A DNA stretch of 6,923 nucleotides from Candidatus Gastranaerophilales bacterium (GTDB taxonomy: Bacteria > Cyanobacteriota > Vampirovibrionia > Gastranaerophilales > Gastranaerophilaceae), in NCBI GenBank assembly GCA_944323585.1, contig CALUTA010000077.1, positions 1 through 6,923 on the forward strand, given 5' to 3'. Position 1 is the first letter of the stretch; each line of letters begins with the position of its first letter. The position numbers and the translations under genes are program-made. Shown piece by piece: positions 4,915 through 6,923 of this stretch. The notes beneath the pieces are model-generated. The model was not told the DNA's origin. It did no database searches and was given only the letters and a program-made list of their open reading frames with translations.

Positions 4915-6702
4915 ATGGGAAAAAAGCTTATTAAGGTAATGGATACCTCATTCAGAGACGGGTTTCAATCTGTTTACGGAGCAAGAGTTTTCGTTGATGA
5001 CTTTATTCCGGCCTTGCAATCTGCTGTAAATGCAGGGCTAAAGCATTTTGAAGTCGCTGGCGGTGCAAGATTTCAGTCACCGATTTTTTACTGCAATGAA
5101 AATGCATTTGAAACAATGGACAAAATCAGAGCAGCTGTAGGCCCTGATATCAATCTTCAGTCGCTTGCAAGGGGTGTGAACGTTGTAGGGTTGGATTCTC
5201 AGCCCAGAGATATTATAAACCTCCATGCCAAAATGTTTAAAAAGCATGGTGTTACAACAGTCAGAAACTTTGATGCCCTAAATGATGTGAATAACCTTAT
5301 TTATTCAGGTCAGTGTATAAGAGATAACGGTTTGAAGCATGAAGTTACAATTACAATGATGGAACTTCCGATAGGCTGCACAGGAGCACATGATGTTGCT
5401 TTTTACGAGAAAGTTTTGAGAAATATTCTTGATGCCGGAATTCCTTTTGATAGTCTCGCATTTAAAGATGCTTCAGGAACTTCTAATCCTAGAAAAGTTT
5501 ATGAAACAATAAAAAGAACAAGAGAAATTTTAGGTGCTGATGCTCATATCAGATTCCACTCTCATGAAACTGCAGGCACAGGACTTGCGGCTTATCTTGC
5601 TGCTCTTGACGGCGGGGCTGACGGTATTGATCTTTCTATGAAACCGGTTTCAGGCGGAACAGCACAGCCGGATATCGTTTCTATGTGGCATGCTCTTAAA
5701 GGCACAGATTATGATCTGGGTGTAGATATTGAAAAAATCCTTGAAACAGAAGAAGTATTCAAAGAATGTATGAAAGATTATTTCCTTCCGCCGGAAGCTC
5801 TTGCTGTTAATCCGATGATTATCCAGTCACCATTGCCGGGCGGAGCTTTGACCGCTAATACACAGATGCTCAGAGATAACAATTTGATGGATAAATATCC
5901 GGAAGTTGTTGCAGCTATGAAAGAAGTTGTTGAAAAAGGCGGTTTTGGTACATCTGTAACACCAGTTTCACAGTTCTATTTCCAGCAGGCATTTAATAAC
6001 GTTATGTTCGGCAAATGGAAAAAAATTGCTGAAGGTTACGGCAAAATGGTTCTCGGCTATTTTGGAAAAACTCCGTGCGAACCTGATGCTGAAATTGTTA
6101 AGATTGCATCAGAACAGCTTAATCTTCAGCCTACAACAGAACTTGTTGTTGACATAAATGACAGAGATCCTGAAAAAGGAATTGCTGCAGCAACAAAACG
6201 TCTTGAAGAGGCCGGTTTGCCTGTTAATGATGAAAATATCTTTATTTCTGCCGCATGTAAGGAAAAAGGTATTTTGTTCCTTGAAGGAAAAGGTACAATA
6301 GGGGTTAGAAAATGTGAACCCGGAGCCGGTGAACTTAAAGAAGAATCTTCTTCAAACGGTTATACAGTTACTGTCAACGGCAAAAAATATGCTGTTGCAA
6401 TTGAAGGCAAGAAAGCTACTGTTAACGGAAAACTTTATGATATTGATATCAAGGCGGGTATTGAAGCCAGCCACACCTCAACAGGTGAAGCAAAACCTGT
6501 TAATGCTGCACTTCCGGGAACTGTTCTAAAGGTTCTTGTAGCAGTCGGTGATACAATTCAGGAAGGTGATGTTATTGCTGTTATTGAAGCAATGAAAATG
6601 GAAACAGAAATTAAATCACCGCTTTCAGGGGTTGTAAAATCGGTTGAGATTGAACCCGGAAATCAGGTTAAAACAGGTCAGGAGCTTGTTACAATAGGTT
6701 AA
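4915..6702 (+). CDS. oadA: Oxaloacetate decarboxylase alpha subunit, biotinylated (OadA/PycB-like)
   Basis: Cytoplasmic carboxyltransferase that moves CO2 from oxaloacetate to biotin, leaving pyruvate; 595 residues. The N-terminal HMGL-like TIM barrel has FRDGFQS (13-19; Asp15 a metal ligand), FKDASG (183-188; Lys184, the lysine that becomes carboxylated) and HSHETAG (215-221; His215 and His217, metal ligands). The conserved carboxyltransferase domain has PGGALT (308-313) and SVTPVSQ (347-353) with the presumed catalytic Thr349. The biotinyl domain is about 527-595, with EAMKMET and Lys561 exactly 34 residues from the end. The family usually has RDAHQS; here it is RDGFQS, a form I recall from Campylobacterota PycB. 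The Ala/Pro-rich hinge before the biotin domain is replaced by a polar stretch with two VNGKxY repeats. The start has AAAGGA 8 bases upstream. PycB of a two-subunit pyruvate carboxylase is the alternative, but flanking oadG and oadB favour the decarboxylase. Confidence 0.93.
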   Translation: MGKKLIKVMDTSFRDGFQSVYGARVFVDDFIPALQSAVNAGLKHFEVAGGARFQSPIFYCNENAFETMDKIRAAVGPDINLQSLARGVNVVGLDSQPRDIINLHAKMFKKHGVTTVRNFDALNDVNNLIYSGQCIRDNGLKHEVTITMMELPIGCTGAHDVAFYEKVLRNILDAGIPFDSLAFKDASGTSNPRKVYETIKRTREILGADAHIRFHSHETAGTGLAAYLAALDGGADGIDLSMKPVSGGTAQPDIVSMWHALKGTDYDLGVDIEKILETEEVFKECMKDYFLPPEALAVNPMIIQSPLPGGALTANTQMLRDNNLMDKYPEVVAAMKEVVEKGGFGTSVTPVSQFYFQQAFNNVMFGKWKKIAEGYGKMVLGYFGKTPCEPDAEIVKIASEQLNLQPTTELVVDINDRDPEKGIAAATKRLEEAGLPVNDENIFISAACKEKGILFLEGKGTIGVRKCEPGAGELKEESSSNGYTVTVNGKKYAVAIEGKKATVNGKLYDIDIKAGIEASHTSTGEAKPVNAALPGTVLKVLVAVGDTIQEGDVIAVIEAMKMETEIKSPLSGVVKSVEIEPGNQVKTGQELVTIG

Positions 6703-6726
6703 GTAAGATAATAAGGAAAAAGAATC

Positions 6727-6923
6727 ATGAATATTGCAGACAGTTTATATAAACTCTGGCAGTCAACAGGTATTGCAAACTTTATACAACCTGCTGATCC
6801 GTCAATTACAAGCGGGTTTGAACAATTTCTTCATCAATTCGGATCCCCGATAATGATAGCAATTTGTTTATTCCTGTTATGGTTAGGTATTAAAAAGCAA
6901 TTTGAACCGCTTCTTCTGGTTCC
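6727..6923 (+). CDS. oadB: Oxaloacetate decarboxylase beta subunit (OadB), N-terminal 65 codons only
   Basis: Start of the multi-spanning membrane subunit that decarboxylates carboxybiotin and exports Na+. The ATG at 6727 has AAGGA about 9 bases upstream and follows the oadA stop by 24 bp. Visible residues: LYKLWQSTGIANF (about 7-19), then the first membrane helix at about 40-57, ending in KKQFEPLLLV, a family hallmark (K-x-FEPLLL-P). The frame is open to the right edge; the full protein is usually 370-440 residues, so most of it, including the Na+-binding Asp and Ser residues, is not visible. Between the amphipathic N-terminal segment and helix 1 there are about 15 more residues (QPADPSITSGFEQF) than in the short homologues I remember. 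Only the visible part supports the call, but hallmark and gene order agree. Confidence 0.88.
   Translation, partial: MNIADSLYKLWQSTGIANFIQPADPSITSGFEQFLHQFGSPIMIAICLFLLWLGIKKQFEPLLLV

Noticed and set aside
4915..6702. Methylmalonyl-CoA or glutaconyl-CoA decarboxylase alpha subunit
   Set aside because: Those have crotonase-fold carboxyltransferases. This protein has the TIM-barrel PYC/OADA type with HxH and KDASG motifs fused to a biotin domain.

Overview
The window holds two divergently transcribed energy-coupling loci. On the minus strand is an F-type ATP synthase operon in the order a, c, b', b, delta, alpha. On the plus strand is a biotin ligase gene followed by an oxaloacetate decarboxylase (Oad) operon in the order gamma, alpha, beta. 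The two sets start back to back from a 102-bp intergenic region (3815-3916). Genes are tightly packed and no stretch over 300 bases lacks a gene. I see no RNA gene, mobile element, CRISPR array or rho-independent terminator.

Organism: the DNA is AT-rich. The ATP synthase order with two different b-type subunits (b' then b) is typical of Cyanobacteria and their non-photosynthetic relatives. The N-terminus of the alpha subunit (a KPDEISSIIKSKIE-like stretch) and of b' (MFEFNATF...YKP) resemble cyanobacterial AtpA and AtpG as I remember them. Together with an Oad-type decarboxylase, which is usual in fermentative anaerobes, this suggests Vampirovibrionia/Melainabacteria (for example a Gastranaerophilales-like gut or environmental bacterium). 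This is inference; other low-GC phyla with b'/b operons are not excluded.

Minus strand, read from 3814 down to 1: atpB (a), atpE (c), atpF' (b'), atpF (b), atpH (delta) and atpA (alpha, cut by the window edge). Spacers are 23, 24, -3 (ATGA overlap), 3 and 10 bp, so this is one transcription unit. Gamma, beta and epsilon are expected beyond the left edge. There is no atpI upstream of atpB. The c subunit keeps the ion-carrying Glu but lacks two Na+ ligands, so the enzyme is predicted to use H+.

Plus strand, 3917 to 6923: birA (a ligase without a DNA-binding domain), oadG, oadA and oadB (cut by the right edge). birA and oadG overlap by ATGA. The ligase would attach biotin to Lys561 of OadA. OadA takes CO2 from oxaloacetate onto biotin. 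OadB, with OadG holding the complex together, would release the CO2 and export Na+. OadA belongs to a divergent branch of the carboxyltransferase family that resembles the PycB-like proteins of Campylobacterota.

No wholly undescribed system is apparent. The points most worth a second look are the biotin ligase translationally coupled to its presumed substrate operon, the divergent OadA with a rebuilt linker, and an H+-type ATP synthase next to a presumed Na+ pump.
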